Numbered from the stretch's first letter, positions 9,807-20,075 are shown. The stretch: 64,000 bases of DNA from a gamma proteobacterium symbiont of Ctena orbiculata (GCA_003094535.1 NATV01000107.1:1-64000), one strand, 5' to 3'. A program made the numbers and translations. Notes: a model not told the origin generated them from the letters alone.

Positions 9807-10664
9807 CTACTTGTCCATGAAACCGCTATTGAGTGTATCCAGAGGATTTGAGGAGAAGGGTGTCTCCTCGGCCTCGCCTTCGATGATCAAGCCTTCACCC
9901 TGCAGGTCGTAACGCACCCCTTCGGGCAGGTTGTAACGATGCTCGGTGTCGGGAGTGACCAGTGCCTTACCCGCTTTCTCTTTCTCCTTCCAGCCCAAAC
10001 GGTAGTGCTTGCCCAATTCACCCTTCGCAAGGTGCATTGGAAAGACCTTGATGGCCGCCTCTTCCAGTATGCATGCGCGTTCACAGAGTCCGCAGCCGGT
10101 ACAGGCTTCGGAGTGGACCACGGGAATGAACAGGGCATGCTTGCCGGAACGGGTGTTGTGCTGCATGTCCAGGGAGATGGCGCGATTGCGGATCGGACAG
10201 ACGTTGAAGCAGACTTCACAACGCAGCCCGTGGAACGCAATGCAGTTCTCCTGGTCGATGAGCACGGCCAGGCCCATACGCGAATCTTCGATATCTTTCA
10301 GGTCATGGTCGAGGGCGTTGGTGGGACAGGCCACCACACAGGGGATATCCTCGCACATCTCACAGGGTCCGGTGCGGGCGATGAAATAGGGTGTTCCCGT
10401 GGCGACTTCGTCACCGACCTCACCCAGAAACAGAATGTCGTAGGGACAATCGCGCACACAGAGGCCGCAGCGAATGCAGGCGCCGAGAAAATCCTCCTCC
10501 GGCAAGGCGCCGGGGGGGCGAATGTAGTTGGCCGGCATGGTGGAGGCCCGTTTAGAATAGGCGCCCAGTCCCAGTCCGACCAATCCTACACCACAGGCGG
10601 TTTTGAGCATATTGCCCAGAAACTGCCGGCGGTTGATCTCGTTCTTTCTCTCTGTTTCTGACAT
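9807..10664 (-). CDS. napG: NapG ferredoxin-type subunit (Tat-exported)
   Basis: A periplasmic protein with four 4Fe-4S clusters that works with NapH in electron delivery to nitrate reductase. It begins with a twin-arginine signal (NRRQFLGNML, then a hydrophobic stretch). Four cysteine groups follow: CIRCGLCVRDCP, CEMCEDIPCVVACP, CEVCFNVCP and CTGCGLCERAC. The 285-residue length is a little longer than E. coli NapG. It lies 79 bp after napA. Confidence 0.95.
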   Translation of the reverse strand: MSETERKNEINRRQFLGNMLKTACGVGLVGLGLGAYSKRASTMPANYIRPPGALPEEDFLGACIRCGLCVRDCPYDILFLGEVGDEVATGTPYFIARTGPCEMCEDIPCVVACPTNALDHDLKDIEDSRMGLAVLIDQENCIAFHGLRCEVCFNVCPIRNRAISLDMQHNTRSGKHALFIPVVHSEACTGCGLCERACILEEAAIKVFPMHLAKGELGKHYRLGWKEKEKAGKALVTPDTEHRYNLPEGVRYDLQGEGLIIEGEAEETPFSSNPLDTLNSGFMDK

Positions 10665-10743
10665 GACTGATTTGATACTGCGATTCAGTGCTTCCGATTT
10701 CAGTTACCTGCCGGTCCGGTTGCCCGGACCGGCACCGTACAAG

Positions 10744-13314
10744 CTATGCGCGCGTCACCTTTACGCCGCACTTCTTGTAGTCCGTCTCTTTCGAGAGCGG
10801 ATCGGTCTGGTCGAGGGTCAGTTTGTTGACCAGACGTCCCGCATCGAACCAGGGCACGAAGATCAGGCCCTCGGGACACTTGTTGCGACCCTTGGTGTCG
10901 ACCTTGCACACGATCTCGCCGCGACGGGTGGTGAGCTTGGCCAGCGCACCGTTACGCAGCCGACGTTTCTTGGCATCTTTCGGATGCATGTAGACCACCG
11001 CGTCGGGCACCGCGCGATAGAGCTCGGGAACGCGACGGGTCATCGAGCCTGAGTGCCAGTGCTCCAGCACACGGCCGGTGCAGAGCCAGAGATCGTACTC
11101 TTTATCCGGCGGCTCGGCGGCCGGTTCGTAGGGCGCGGTGATGATATTGGCCTTGCCGTCCGGCTTGCCGTAGAACTTGACCCCTTCGCCCTTGGCGACA
11201 TGGGGGTCGTAGCCTTCGCGGAAGCGCCACAGGGTCTCCTTGCCGTCGATCACCGGCCAGCGCATGCCGCGGACCTTGTGGTAGGCGTCGAAGTCGGCCA
11301 TCTCGTGACCCTTCTTGGGAATGCCCTCGGCGGTGTTGAAGAGGCGATACTCCTCGAACAGACCCTTCTGCACGTAGAAGCCGAAGTCGGCCGACTCGTC
11401 GTTGTCGTACTTGTTGCCGCGGCTGTCGGTGACCTGTTCAACCGGGAACTTGTCCACCTGGCCATTGGCAAAGAGCACGTCGTAGAGGGTCTTGTCGGCA
11501 TATTCGGGCATCTTGGCGATCAGGTCCTCGGGCCAGACATCCTTGACCTTGACATACTTGGAGAACTCCATGACCTGCCAGACATCGGACTTGGCCTCGC
11601 CCGGTGCCGCAACCTGCTGACGCCAGAACTGGGTACGGCGCTCGGCGTTACCGTAGGCGCCCTCCTTCTCGATCCACATCGCGGTGGGCAGGATCAGGTC
11701 GGCGGCCTGGGCCGATACCGTGGGATAGGGATCGGAGACGGTGATGAAGTTGTCCGGGTTACGCCAGCCGGGATAACTCTCGTCATTCATGTTGGCCGCG
11801 GCCTGCATGTTGTTGTTGCACATGACCCAGAAGGTATTCATCTTGCCGTCGTTGAGCGCCCGGTGCATGGCCACCGCATGGATCAGGGTTGGCCCCATGG
11901 GCTTGCCGCTGATGTCGCTCTGATCGGCGCCGTCGGTCTTGCCGTTGGCGCGGGGGATGGTGCCGGCCGGCAGCTTCCAGGTCTTCTCGGCGAACTTGCA
12001 GTGGGCGTCCTTCTTGGTCACCAGATCGGCGGGCAGACGGTGAGTAAAGGTGCCGACCTCGCGGGCGGTACCGCAGGCGGAGGGCTGACCGGTGAGCGAG
12101 AAGGGGCTGTTGCCGGGCTCGGAGATCTTGCCCATCAGCAGATGAACGTTGTAGCAGAGGCCGTTGACCCAGACGCCGCGGGTGTGCTGGTTGAAGCCCA
12201 TGGTCCAGTAGGATGAGACCTTCTTGTTGGGATCGGCATAGGCCTTGGCCAGTCTCAGCAGCTTATCCTTCGGCACCTTGGACAGCTTGGAGGTGTACTC
12301 CAGGGTGTAGGGCTCGACCGACTTGGCATACTCTTCAAAACTGATCTTGGTGAGCTTGCCCTTGGCCCGGTTCTTGGCGGCCTTCTCACGGGGATCGTTG
12401 TCACGCAGACCGTAACCGATATCGGTCGGGGTCTTGGTGAAGTTGACGTGCTTGTCGATGAACTCCTTATTGTAGGCCTTGTTCTGGATGATGTAGTTGG
12501 CGATGTAGTTGAGGATCGCCAGATCGGTCTGGGGTTCGAAGATCATGCCGTTATCGGCCAGCTCGTAGCAGCGGTGCTCGAAGGTGGAGAGCACGTGCAC
12601 TTCACAGCCGGGCTTGGTCAGCCGGGTGTCGGTGAGACGGGACCAGAGAATCGGGTGCATCTCCGCCATGTTGGCGCCCCAGAGCACGAAGACATCGGCG
12701 TGTTCCAGATCGTCGTAACAGCCCATCGGCTCATCGATGCCGAAGGCGCGCATGAATGCGCCTACCGCGGATGCCATGCAGTGGCGGGCGTTGGGTTCCA
12801 GGCTGTTGGAGCGGAAGCCGGCCTTCAGCAGTTTCTGTGCGGCATAACCTTCCCAGACGGTCCACTGACCGGAACCGAACATGCCGACGCCCTTCGGTCC
12901 CTTGGCCTTGCGCGCGGCGATCCACTTCTCGGCCATGGTCTTGAAGGCCTCGTCCCAGGAGACCGCTTCGAACTTGCCGTTCTTGTCATACTTGCCGTTG
13001 GTCTTTCTCAGCAGGGGTTTGGTAAGCCGGTCCTCTCCATAGAGTATCTTAGGCAGGAAATAGCCCTTGATGCAGTTGAGGCCCTTGTTTACCGGCGCGT
13101 CGGGATCGCCCTGGCTCGCCACCACCTTGTCGTCTTTCACACCCATCAGGACACTGCAGCCGGTACCGCAGTAACGGCATGCGGCCTTGTCCCAACGGAT
13201 ACCGTCATCCGCATCAGCGGCCGTTGCATTGGACAGCGGCAGGGTGACACCGGCCACGGATGCGGCTGCTGCCACGGCATTGCTTTTAATAAACTCTCTT
13301 CTAGTTAATTTCAC
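10744..13314 (-). CDS. napA: periplasmic nitrate reductase catalytic subunit
   Basis: Molybdenum enzyme (bis-MGD) that reduces nitrate to nitrite in the periplasm. The 856-residue protein has a twin-arginine signal (TRREFIK), the N-terminal 4Fe-4S motif [10 protein letters not shown] with its fourth Cys in NKGLNCIKG, and the Mo-ligand cysteine in NARHCMAS. The C-terminal molybdopterin-binding domain includes [17 protein letters not shown]. It overlaps the end of napD by 14 bp. NapD recognises this Tat signal. Confidence 0.97.
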   Translation of the reverse strand: MKLTRREFIKSNAVAAAASVAGVTLPLSNATAADADDGIRWDKAACRYCGTGCSVLMGVKDDKVVASQGDPDAPVNKGLNCIKGYFLPKILYGEDRLTKPLLRKTNGKYDKNGKFEAVSWDEAFKTMAEKWIAARKAKGPKGVGMFGSGQWTVWEGYAAQKLLKAGFRSNSLEPNARHCMASAVGAFMRAFGIDEPMGCYDDLEHADVFVLWGANMAEMHPILWSRLTDTRLTKPGCEVHVLSTFEHRCYELADNGMIFEPQTDLAILNYIANYIIQNKAYNKEFIDKHVNFTKTPTDIGYGLRDNDPREKAAKNRAKGKLTKISFEEYAKSVEPYTLEYTSKLSKVPKDKLLRLAKAYADPNKKVSSYWTMGFNQHTRGVWVNGLCYNVHLLMGKISEPGNSPFSLTGQPSACGTAREVGTFTHRLPADLVTKKDAHCKFAEKTWKLPAGTIPRANGKTDGADQSDISGKPMGPTLIHAVAMHRALNDGKMNTFWVMCNNNMQAAANMNDESYPGWRNPDNFITVSDPYPTVSAQAADLILPTAMWIEKEGAYGNAERRTQFWRQQVAAPGEAKSDVWQVMEFSKYVKVKDVWPEDLIAKMPEYADKTLYDVLFANGQVDKFPVEQVTDSRGNKYDNDESADFGFYVQKGLFEEYRLFNTAEGIPKKGHEMADFDAYHKVRGMRWPVIDGKETLWRFREGYDPHVAKGEGVKFYGKPDGKANIITAPYEPAAEPPDKEYDLWLCTGRVLEHWHSGSMTRRVPELYRAVPDAVVYMHPKDAKKRRLRNGALAKLTTRRGEIVCKVDTKGRNKCPEGLIFVPWFDAGRLVNKLTLDQTDPLSKETDYKKCGVKVTRA

Positions 13315-13570
13315 GGTTCATTTCCTCCATCGACTCTTCACCGCCATAGTGATAAACCAAAACAGTACTCACGACGCCATCTACGTCGCGAAGGGCATTC
13401 ATGGTGTCGGATACAGGTGATATCGATTCACCTTCGTCCTCTATGGTGACAATCAATTTGTCATCCTCGGTTCCTCCATGAACCTCGACCCCCTGGAACC
13501 TTTGCAGGCGTTTAGATACTTCTGCTCCGTGTGTCGGTTTTGTGTGGACTATCAAGCTGCATATATTCAT
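13301..13570 (-). CDS. napD: NapD chaperone
   Basis: Cytoplasmic chaperone that binds the NapA Tat signal and aids its maturation. The 89-residue protein carries the NapD pattern [16 protein letters not shown] near the start and a [19 protein letters not shown] stretch near the end. It overlaps napF by 4 bp at its 5' end and napA by 14 bp at its 3' end, which suggests tight coupling. Confidence 0.93.
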   Translation of the reverse strand: MNICSLIVHTKPTHGAEVSKRLQRFQGVEVHGGTEDDKLIVTIEDEGESISPVSDTMNALRDVDGVVSTVLVYHYGGEESMEEMNREIN

Positions 13571-14157
13571 GGATTGGCAATCTCCTCGCGGTTTTGGCTT
13601 GATGCCGCGCTATCGTTTACAGTGGGTAAAATGGTTATGGAATGAGTTGGACAGACGGCAACACAGGCGCCACAACCGCTACACAGGGAGAGATCCAGCT
13701 GGGGTTGTGAGCGGCCTCCCGTTTGCAGCTGGAAACGAATGGCTCGCTCTTCACAGATGTCGCCGCAACTTCTGCACACGACGCCGTTGAGAGAGAGACA
13801 CGAGGCATCGATCTCTACGCCGAGGGACCAGGGTGGGGTGGCTGGATCCTCGGCGAAGGCCAGTGCCTTAGGTTCACAGCGCTTCACGCAATCGCCGCAA
13901 AATGTGCAGTGATCCCGATTGAAATCGATCGCGGGATAGCCGCCGGATCCGTTTTTGATAATCCGAGTCGGGCAGACCCTGATGCATTCGCCACAGCGGT
14001 TGCACAGTTCGATAAAGCGCTCCTCGCCCCCGATCGACCAGGGTGGGCGGATCTCTCGACGTCGACCGCTGAGGTCGCCGCGGAGGAGCTGATATCTGTC
14101 TATGGATGCTTGCACAATTTCGCCTCGATCGAGGTATTCGGGTAGCCGCTTGCACAT
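13567..14157 (-). CDS. napF: NapF ferredoxin-type protein
   Basis: Cytoplasmic iron-sulfur protein thought to assist NapA maturation. The 196 residues hold the family pattern RPPWSIGGEERFIELCNRCGEC followed by four cysteine groups, the last CSGCGACVAVCP. It is the first gene of napFDAGHBC. The ATG at 14157 has no clear ribosome binding site. The intergenic region upstream holds an FNR box and a NarL/NarP-like site. Confidence 0.92.
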   Translation of the reverse strand: MCKRLPEYLDRGEIVQASIDRYQLLRGDLSGRRREIRPPWSIGGEERFIELCNRCGECIRVCPTRIIKNGSGGYPAIDFNRDHCTFCGDCVKRCEPKALAFAEDPATPPWSLGVEIDASCLSLNGVVCRSCGDICEERAIRFQLQTGGRSQPQLDLSLCSGCGACVAVCPTHSITILPTVNDSAASSQNREEIANP

Positions 14158-14216
14158 CGGCTGTCAGCGAAAACCTTTGAATGGGGTGAGTGTTTCACCG
14201 GTGGCGTGAATCCGCT

Positions 14217-14230
14217 TTGACGCGGATCAA
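14217..14230 (-). promoter_or_regulatory. FNR/Anr box upstream of napF
   Basis: TTGACGCGGATCAA matches the FNR consensus TTGAT-N4-ATCAA at 9 of 10 fixed positions. Its centre is about 66 bp before the napF start. If used as a class II site at -41.5, transcription would begin near 14182. This fits anaerobic induction of nap; I did not find a convincing -10 box. Confidence 0.75.
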
Positions 14231-14275
14231 GAATTCGCAGAAAAAATTAAGAATTTCTTAATATATTCAATGACT

Positions 14276-14291
14276 TACCAATAATTTGGTA
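14276..14291 (-). promoter_or_regulatory. candidate NarL/NarP 7-2-7 binding site upstream of napF
   Basis: TACCAAT, two bases, then TTTGGTA: two inverted heptamers with the 2-bp spacing bound by NarP and NarL in enterobacteria. The first heptamer matches TACYYMT at six of seven positions, the second at five. It lies about 60 bp upstream of the FNR box, between the narL-like gene and napF. Confidence 0.5.
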
Positions 14292-14374
14292 GTCACTGAT
14301 ACTACTATATGGGTATTTTGTACATCGTTCGGGGTAGCCGTTTTGGCGCGGCACTTGGCCACAGGGAGAAAGCG

Positions 14375-15046
14375 CTATTGGGAATTGCGCAGCGCAGTTA
14401 CGCCTTCGTTCAACGCCCATACCGCCGCTTCGGTCCGGGAGTGGAGATTGAGCTTCTTGAGCAGGTGTTTGACATGCACCTTGACGGTCCCTTCGGAAAT
14501 TTGCAGGACGTTCGCGATCTGTTTGTTGCTCTGACCCTGGGCAATGCACTGCAGGATCTCTCTCTCCCTGGTGGTGAGTGAGGAGATGGGATCCTTCTGG
14601 GCAAGTTTGCCGTCGTCCCGCAGCGCTTTTGCCAGCAACTGGGTCAGGTGGTCGCTGATCACGAGGGCACCGTTCACTGCCATGCGTATCGATTTGAGAA
14701 TATCCTCGGGTTCCATATCCTTCAGCAGATAACCGTCCGCACCCAAGCGCAGGGCAGTCAGAACATCCTCCTCGTTATCGGATACGGTCAGCATGAGCAC
14801 TCTGGAATCGATCTCATTCTTCCTGATTGCTTTCAGGGTGTCGAGCCCATTCATGCCTTTCATGTTGATATCGAGCAGGATCAGGTCGGGATTGAACTGT
14901 TTTGCCACCACCAGTCCATCCGGTCCGTTGGCGGCCTCGCCAACCAACTCCAGGGTTTCATCCATATCGATCAGATCGGAGACCCCCTTTCTGAACAGGG
15001 GATGATCATCGATTGTGAGTACGGTGTATGTCTGTTGCTCAACCAT
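14375..15046 (-). CDS. narL: NarL/NarP-family nitrate response regulator
   Basis: A 223-residue two-component regulator: receiver domain (phospho-acceptor D59 in DLILLDIN) and a C-terminal LuxR-type helix-turn-helix (LTTREREILQCIAQGQSNKQIA). Its 5' end overlaps the sensor gene by 8 bp. Position directly before the nap operon, next to a NarX-like sensor, makes nitrate-responsive control of nap the likely role. NarL and NarP cannot be told apart by sequence alone here. Confidence 0.88.
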   Translation of the reverse strand: MVEQQTYTVLTIDDHPLFRKGVSDLIDMDETLELVGEAANGPDGLVVAKQFNPDLILLDINMKGMNGLDTLKAIRKNEIDSRVLMLTVSDNEEDVLTALRLGADGYLLKDMEPEDILKSIRMAVNGALVISDHLTQLLAKALRDDGKLAQKDPISSLTTREREILQCIAQGQSNKQIANVLQISEGTVKVHVKHLLKKLNLHSRTEAAVWALNEGVTALRNSQ

Positions 15047-16973
15047 GTTTCAATTGCTCGATTAACAACTTTTTGGATTCGGTATTGGAGGCATCCGTGA
15101 TATTGAAATTGAGATTGATCCGGGTGCCCCCGCCCTGCGGTTCTTCGATTGTCAGTCTGCCCCCCAGCCATTCCGCCCTTTCCTTCATGATCGGCAGGCC
15201 ATAGTGCTGCATCATATCACCTTCGTCGTTGATTCCGATGCCGTCATCCTCGATGCTGATATTGACCCGGCCTGTCTGGTCGCACTCCAGCGACACCCGG
15301 GCGCGGGTTGCATTGGCGTGGCGGATGACATTCGAAAGTGCCTCGCGGATGATCTGGATGATATGTATCTCCGCGTTGGGGGTGAATTGGCAGTTCCCGA
15401 TTTGATTGACGAAATCGATGGGAATGCCGGATCTGTTCTCAAACTCGGCAACGGTTCCGCTGAGCAGTTTACCGAGGTCGGCGTCAGTCACCTTGAGCCT
15501 GAAGGTGGTCAACAGTTCACGCAGCTGGCGATAGGCGCCATTGAGTGCCGAGCGCAATGCGGCGCTGACCAGGAGAATCTCTCTTTTATCGCGCTCCTCG
15601 TTGATCGACTTCTCCAGTTTGGCCACCTGTATCTTCAGATAGGAGAGGGATTGCGCTATGGAGTCATGCAGCTCTCTCGCAATCACGCTGCGCTCCTCCA
15701 TCAAAGAGAGCTTCCGGTTCTGGGTTACCTGCTTGGCAACGTTGATCGCCAGGGCGATATGGCTGGCGACAGTCTCCAATAGGCGCTCCTGCCACTCTTC
15801 AAGCTGCATGTCCTTGGGTAACTCCACCAACAAAACGCCATATTGCTGGTTTTTATCCCTGATCGGCGCGGAGAAGATATTGATCTCCATTTGCGATCCG
15901 GGGGCGGGTACCTTGAAGGTATGGGATTTCCCATCACCGAGACAGAGGGCGCACTGACTGTCCACCTTGTCCTGTGACAGAAAGTCCTTCTTCCGCGTCG
16001 AGGCATAGCGATAGGCATGATCGTCGCCTGGCTGACCGAGACAGATAGTGCCGTTGTTGACACCGAGCAGTGCCTCGATATCGTGGATTACCGCAATCAG
16101 CACTGTCTCGCTCAATGAAGAGTCGCTCAATCGCTTGGTCGCGGAATAGAGGAGTTCCAATGAGCGGTTGCTCTGTTCCAGATCGTGGGTCTTTTTACGT
16201 ACCCGGTTTTCCAGGTCCGCATAGATGACTGAAAGATCCTCTGCCATTACGTTGAATGCCTGACCCAGCTGACCCAGTTCGTCATCGCCGAGATAGCGGC
16301 TGCGAACGGAGAAGTCGCCATGCCGTGCCGCATTGGCGCAGGCAAGCAGATTGCGCAGGGGGTTGAGTACCCGGGTCTTGGTCAGGTAGAGACTCACCAG
16401 GGCAACCAGAAAGGTGAGGCTAAGCAGTACGATCTGGATGATTCTGAGTTGCTGGTTCTTCTCCTCGGCGTCGATCTCCAGGGCCTCGACAAAGCTGTGG
16501 ATATCATCAACGAAGTTGTCAACCAACGCCAGGTAGTTACGTTGGCTGGAGTCAAGCTGCCGTCTCTCCTCCGCGGTGAGCGACTCGGTTGAACTCAAAT
16601 TCAAATACTCTTCAAGGTTGGGAAGCATCAGTTCCTGCCACTGGGACTCGACCCGGTGATAGGTTTCGGTGACATTCACATGGGGTCCCTTTGAGAGTAC
16701 GTCATGGATGCGATGGCTGAACAGCCGTTGGTTATACTCTATCACCAGGCTCCTGGTTCTCGTCGTGGCCAGTTCGTCATGGAACTTGGTGCGATGTACC
16801 AGACTGCTTGCAATGCGATATGACTGCATGCGCAAGGTGCCTGCCTGGTTGATGGCGGCGGCGTATCCTTCTGCGGTTTCTGCGATAATCATCGAGCTCA
16901 TCATTCCGGATACGGCGAGGATGAAAAGGATCGTGATGACGGTTCCGAATCGGAGTAGCAGTGAATTTTTCAA
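15039..16973 (-). CDS. narX: NarX/NarQ-type nitrate sensor histidine kinase
   Basis: 644 residues: N-terminal membrane helix, a periplasmic sensor with the nitrate-binding P-box pattern QAGTLRMQSYRIAS (residues 43-56), a second helix (about 180-200), a HAMP domain, a GAF-like region with cysteines, and a HisKA_3/HATPase kinase with the acceptor histidine H436 in RELHDSIAQSL. The P-box closely resembles those of NarX and NarQ, which supports nitrate/nitrite sensing. It is co-transcribed with the regulator gene, which it overlaps by 8 bp. Confidence 0.9.
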   Translation of the reverse strand: MKNSLLLRFGTVITILFILAVSGMMSSMIIAETAEGYAAAINQAGTLRMQSYRIASSLVHRTKFHDELATTRTRSLVIEYNQRLFSHRIHDVLSKGPHVNVTETYHRVESQWQELMLPNLEEYLNLSSTESLTAEERRQLDSSQRNYLALVDNFVDDIHSFVEALEIDAEEKNQQLRIIQIVLLSLTFLVALVSLYLTKTRVLNPLRNLLACANAARHGDFSVRSRYLGDDELGQLGQAFNVMAEDLSVIYADLENRVRKKTHDLEQSNRSLELLYSATKRLSDSSLSETVLIAVIHDIEALLGVNNGTICLGQPGDDHAYRYASTRKKDFLSQDKVDSQCALCLGDGKSHTFKVPAPGSQMEINIFSAPIRDKNQQYGVLLVELPKDMQLEEWQERLLETVASHIALAINVAKQVTQNRKLSLMEERSVIARELHDSIAQSLSYLKIQVAKLEKSINEERDKREILLVSAALRSALNGAYRQLRELLTTFRLKVTDADLGKLLSGTVAEFENRSGIPIDFVNQIGNCQFTPNAEIHIIQIIREALSNVIRHANATRARVSLECDQTGRVNISIEDDGIGINDEGDMMQHYGLPIMKERAEWLGGRLTIEEPQGGGTRINLNFNITDASNTESKKLLIEQLKHG

Positions 16974-17157
16974 TGGCGGATACCGGATTTTATTCTCTCA
17001 TGATATTCGATGTTAGCAGTGTGCGGGCAAGGCGTCAGCCATGCCGCCGATCGCTGCGCGTCCCGACCAGGGAACGATAGACACCGACAGCCGTTCAGTA
17101 TGGATGGCTATGGGAACGATTGGGGAGGGCGCGAAGCGGTAGCCGGCCGCCGGGAGT

Positions 17158-19089
17158 CTATTCCCCGTTCTCTGATCCAGCCGTGTGATTGCTCAGCAAA
17201 GGCAGCGGGATGTGCAGGGCCGACCCGATAGCCCTCAGCAGTTCCAGCTCTTCAGTGCTGGCCTGGTTGTCGGTGAGGATGGTATCCATCAGCGCCTTGA
17301 TCAGGCGCTCTTTCTCTCTGTTCCTGAGCTTGTCAAGACGGCTCAATGCGTTCTCCAATGTTGATACCCAATCGCCAGGCAGATGCAGAGGGAGCCTCTC
17401 CACCCCCGCACTGTCGATACCGTTTAGATAGCTGCGTTGCACTATATCCGGATCCCTATGGCCATGTTGTGCGAGGATGGCGACCACATCCCTGACCAAC
17501 TGTGCCTGGGCCTGCAGGGTGTCATTGCCACCGCTTCGGCTTTGCGCGGGATTGATCGCTTCATTCAGATGGAGGCTGATCACCTTGGCGAGAAGAAACT
17601 CGAAGACTTCGACCCTGCCGTCGAGATGGACGATCTCGTTAACGGTATCGAGCATACGCTGGATAAACTCAAGGGGCCGCCGTTTCAGCGCGGGGAAGGC
17701 GATCTCCAACAGGGGAAGGCGCTGCTCGGGCCGGATGGGCAGGGCGGATTTCGCAAGGTGGCTTACCTGGGCCTCGCTCTCCGCGCCCAGCTTTCCGGCG
17801 ATGGTGAGGAGCTGCCGTTCGCGGATCGAGTCCTCCTTGTCGAGGAGGATTGTGAGTAACAGCTCAGGCGCCCACTCCGTGGATCGGGCGGCAGAGAGCA
17901 GGCTGGGGGGGAGGCTGGCCGCCAGTACCGCCGCCGCGACGATACGCTCCCAGTCGGGTCGGCCGATATCTTCGATGATGGTGCGTGGGTCGAAGGGAGT
18001 GCGCTTGGAAGCGCTCTTTGCAGCGGCACTCTCCTGTTCCGCTTTCCGGCGCGACTGCCGTTCTATCCGTTTGGCGATCTCCGTCAGTTCCTCACCCCGA
18101 AAACCGGGTTCGATTCGCTGGATGCGTTCGACGATCGGCGGATGGGTGGCGAAGAGGGCGGTGGTCCTGCCCTCGCCGAACAGCATGTGGGCAATCTCCT
18201 CGCTGTCTCTCGCCAACACAGCTCCCTGCGCATGCACCGCGATCTTTTTCAATGCACCGGCGATGCCTTGAGGATTTCGGGTGTACTGCACGGCCGAGGC
18301 ATCGGCAAGGTATTCCCGCTGTCGGGAGACGGCGGCCTTGATCCAGCGTGCGAAAAAGAGACCGATATAGCCGATGGCGGTCAGGGCGGCAGCGAAGAGG
18401 ATGATCGCGCCGCCGCCGTTTTTTCTCGAGCCCGAGGAGAAACGGACGCCGGAGAGGATCCGCCGTCCGGCAATGGCGAGCACCAAAATCCCGAACAGAG
18501 CCCCCATGAGGCGGATATTGATGCGCATGTCGCCGTTGAAGATGTGGCTGAACTCATGGGCGATGACGCCCTGCAGTTCCTCACGGTTCAGGCTCTCCAG
18601 GGTCCCCCGGGTGACTGCCACCGCGGCATCGCTGGGTGAATAGCCGGCGGCAAAGGCATTGATGCCGGGTTCCTGCTCCATGATGTAGATTTCAGGTACC
18701 GGCACACCGGAGGCGATGGCGATCTCTTCCACCACGTTGCGCAGGCGCTGTCGCAGCGGATCCTTAGGATCGGCCTCGACCGGCACACCTCCCATCGCGC
18801 GCGCCACCGAGCCTCCGCCATCTCTCAGGCTTGCGCTTCGATAGAGGCTGGCAAAGCCGATGATGGCGCCGGTGCCCAGCGAACCGAAGAGCAGGATCGA
18901 ACTGTGGCTGCTGAGAAAGTCGCCGAGGTTGCCGGTCGTGGCGGTCATGGACTGATCCAATGCGCTGCTGAACAGCAACAGCAGTACACCATCGACGGCG
19001 ACGATGATGGCGATAACGGCAAGCAGAAACAGCAACACCAGATGACGGGTGTTGCGCTTGGCTTCGTCCTGATGCTCGAAAAAGTTCAC
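17158..19089 (-). CDS. M48-family membrane metallopeptidase, HtpX-like with long C-terminal region
   Basis: 643 residues. Two membrane helices (about 15-40 and 57-80) precede the zinc protease domain with HEFSH at 178-182 and further helices (about 198-212 and 230-250). The downstream region (about 340-640) is long, helical and not part of standard HtpX, which has about 290 residues. This layout is known in M48 proteases that lie next to LemA genes, as here. The C-terminal part resembles TerB-like regions only loosely. It probably acts in membrane protein quality control (inference). Confidence 0.85.
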   Translation of the reverse strand: MNFFEHQDEAKRNTRHLVLLFLLAVIAIIVAVDGVLLLLFSSALDQSMTATTGNLGDFLSSHSSILLFGSLGTGAIIGFASLYRSASLRDGGGSVARAMGGVPVEADPKDPLRQRLRNVVEEIAIASGVPVPEIYIMEQEPGINAFAAGYSPSDAAVAVTRGTLESLNREELQGVIAHEFSHIFNGDMRINIRLMGALFGILVLAIAGRRILSGVRFSSGSRKNGGGAIILFAAALTAIGYIGLFFARWIKAAVSRQREYLADASAVQYTRNPQGIAGALKKIAVHAQGAVLARDSEEIAHMLFGEGRTTALFATHPPIVERIQRIEPGFRGEELTEIAKRIERQSRRKAEQESAAAKSASKRTPFDPRTIIEDIGRPDWERIVAAAVLAASLPPSLLSAARSTEWAPELLLTILLDKEDSIRERQLLTIAGKLGAESEAQVSHLAKSALPIRPEQRLPLLEIAFPALKRRPLEFIQRMLDTVNEIVHLDGRVEVFEFLLAKVISLHLNEAINPAQSRSGGNDTLQAQAQLVRDVVAILAQHGHRDPDIVQRSYLNGIDSAGVERLPLHLPGDWVSTLENALSRLDKLRNREKERLIKALMDTILTDNQASTEELELLRAIGSALHIPLPLLSNHTAGSENGE

Positions 19090-19137
19090 GATTTCTGACT
19101 GCGTCTAATTGACAATGATCCCCTGTCGAGCCAGGTA

Positions 19138-19728
19138 TCAGTTGAACTCGACCTTGGGCACCTCACGTTTCACCTCGTCTTCTATCTCGAGCAGTTGCGC
19201 GCCCTGAAAACGGAACCAGCCCGCAATCATATTGCTGGGGAAGGATTCCCTGTCGATGTTGTACTGCATCACCGCATCGTTATAGGCCTGGCGGGCGAAC
19301 GCCACTTTGTTTTCCGTGCTCACAAGCTCTTCGGAGAGTTGCATCATATTCTCGTTGGCCTTCAGATCGGGGTATGCCTCCGCCAGGGCGAATAGTCTTC
19401 CGAGGGCGCCGCTCAATCCCTGTTCCGCCTCGCTGAGCTGCTTCATTGCGTCAGGATCGGAGGGATCCTTGGCCGCCTGCTGCAAGCCGCTTACCGCCCG
19501 GTTGCGTGCCTCGATCACCGCCTCCAGGGTCTCTTTCTCATGCTTCATATACCCCTTGGCCGTCTCCACCAGGTTGGGAATCAGATCGTGACGCCTTGTC
19601 AGCTGCACGTCGATCTGGGCGAAGGCGTTTTGATAGCGGTTGCGCCCGGCGATGAGCTTGTTGTAGATAGCGACACCAAATCCGATGATGCCAAGTACGA
19701 TAACCAGTAGCACGATCATTGTTGTCAT
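19138..19728 (-). CDS. lemA: LemA family protein
   Basis: 196 residues: an N-terminal membrane helix (MTTMIVLLVIVLGIIGFGVA) and a helical domain with the LemA signatures YNKLIAGRNRYQNAFAQIDVQL, RHDLIPNLVETAKGYMKHE, and ENKVAFARQAYNDAVMQYN. The molecular function of LemA is unsettled. It precedes the M48 protease gene on the same strand with 48 bp between, a pairing seen in many bacteria. Confidence 0.93.
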   Translation of the reverse strand: MTTMIVLLVIVLGIIGFGVAIYNKLIAGRNRYQNAFAQIDVQLTRRHDLIPNLVETAKGYMKHEKETLEAVIEARNRAVSGLQQAAKDPSDPDAMKQLSEAEQGLSGALGRLFALAEAYPDLKANENMMQLSEELVSTENKVAFARQAYNDAVMQYNIDRESFPSNMIAGWFRFQGAQLLEIEDEVKREVPKVEFN

Positions 19729-20075
19729 TGCTGTGACCCCCTTGGTGAACTAGCCAATCCTTAACCTGTTGCAGATGCGACTGGCGAAAGTTTATGCGCC
19801 ATCGGTGTGAATTGCAGCACCCGTCTTGTGCATAATGAAGAATTGTAAACAGTTTTTACAGTTCCCTGGCTTGAAATGATCGGTTTCTGCGGCGGGATAG
19901 ACGGCGCATGCGATAAATATCCGCTCTCACTCGAACCAACACCAAAGTGACTGTTTTTTGAAATCAAGCGTCATCCTGGCCGGCGAGACATAAAGTGCTT
20001 GCTATTTTTTTCAGCTTGGGTGAAATGGTTTGACCGACAAGCATGAGAAAACCATCCCTGAAAGGAGCCTAATCG
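19729..20075. other. intergenic region between divergent lemA and AIM24 genes
   Basis: About 347 bp between genes transcribed away from each other, so it should hold both promoters. I see no palindromic operator, RNA gene or convincing sigma-70 box pair. A ribosome binding site (AAAGGAGCC) lies just before the AIM24 start. Confidence 0.4.

Noticed and set aside
11053-12216. A 387-codon open frame on the plus strand
   Set aside because: It is antisense to napA, whose frame contains all expected motifs; high-GC coding sequence produces such frames.
14326-14333. CCGAACGAT on the minus strand downstream of narL, like the ECF motif
   Set aside because: The second block (TGGCGCT) is absent at the right distance, and one chance copy of a 9-base motif in 64 kb is expected.
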